DNA from: Bacteroidia bacterium
GTDB lineage: Bacteria > Bacteroidota > Bacteroidia > UKL13-3
Direction of reading: 5' to 3'
Assembly: GCA_022402405.1 (NCBI GenBank)
Contig: JAKRSG010000346.1
Location: 1-5,794 of the forward strand
Length of the DNA: 5,794 nucleotides
The notes below the pieces were generated by a model. That model was not told where the DNA came from, did not search any database, and saw only the letters and a list, made by a program, of their open reading frames with translations. The translations under genes and the position numbers were made by a program. Positions within the stretch are counted from its first letter, which is position 1; every line of letters begins with the position of its first letter. Of the stretch, positions 5,730 through 5,794 are shown piece after piece.

Positions 5730-5794
5730 TTGAGCAAAGACAAGGCAGACCTTTGGCGCATGAAATATACCAAAGAAATGATGTTAACCCATTA
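5730..5794 (+). CDS. Possible start of a downstream gene, cut by the window end
   Basis: Of the three + frames, only this one stays open to the end of the window, from 5706 just after a TAA at 5703-5705. It reads LSKDKADLWR and then MKYTKEMMLTH, a charged, protein-like sequence. The start could be TTG 5730 or, since TTG starts are uncommon, ATG 5760 (MKYTKEMM). There is no Shine-Dalgarno sequence and no signal peptide. About 21 residues are too few to identify a family, and this may be chance open frame. Confidence 0.33.
   Translation, partial: MSKDKADLWRMKYTKEMMLTH

Noticed and set aside
1..5794. CRISPR arrays, insertion sequences, tRNA or rRNA genes
   Set aside because: No regularly spaced repeats, transposase motifs, terminal inverted repeats or RNA-gene signatures were seen.

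Overview
This looks like a chromosomal piece from a Bacteroidota (Bacteroidetes) bacterium, probably taken from a short-read (meta)genome assembly. The DNA is AT-rich. Gene starts lack Shine-Dalgarno sequences and are often preceded by A-rich leaders. All four exported proteins have signal peptides with a predicted cleavage directly before Gln (AFA|Q, ASA|Q, AFA|Q, VLA|Q), which is common in this phylum. The first 17 bases are not biological: they match the 3' end of the Illumina TruSeq Read 1 adapter. I cannot assign a genus.

Layout, all genes on the + strand. Bases 18-893 are the 3' two-thirds of a type II NADH:quinone oxidoreductase (ndh), closed by a perfect-stem terminator at 917-943. 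Next comes a cluster of four genes for exported proteins. (1) 1042-1953 encodes a protein with an LPP20/FlgT-N-like segment followed by a DUF4384-like domain. (2) 2024-2707 encodes an LPP20-like periplasmic protein. A strong terminator-like hairpin follows at 2720-2757. (3) 2762-3367 encodes a small outer-membrane beta-barrel protein. (4) 3370-5646 starts only 2 nt after gene 3 and encodes a 758-residue protein: signal peptide, seven-bladed WD40 propeller, Ig-like beta domain, Pro/Glu/Lys-rich linker and a caspase-like (peptidase C14) domain with His596 and Cys646 both present. The last 65 bases may hold the start of another gene.

How the genes may work together: the cluster looks like an envelope module built around an exported caspase-like protease, with an outer-membrane barrel translated next to it and two accessory periplasmic proteins upstream. 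DUF4384 is, from memory, often fused to caspase domains, so its presence here as a separate neighbouring gene supports a functional link. The domain calls are good. The pathway, the substrate and the idea that the four proteins act together are inference. The ndh gene is a respiratory housekeeping gene isolated by its terminator and probably unrelated.
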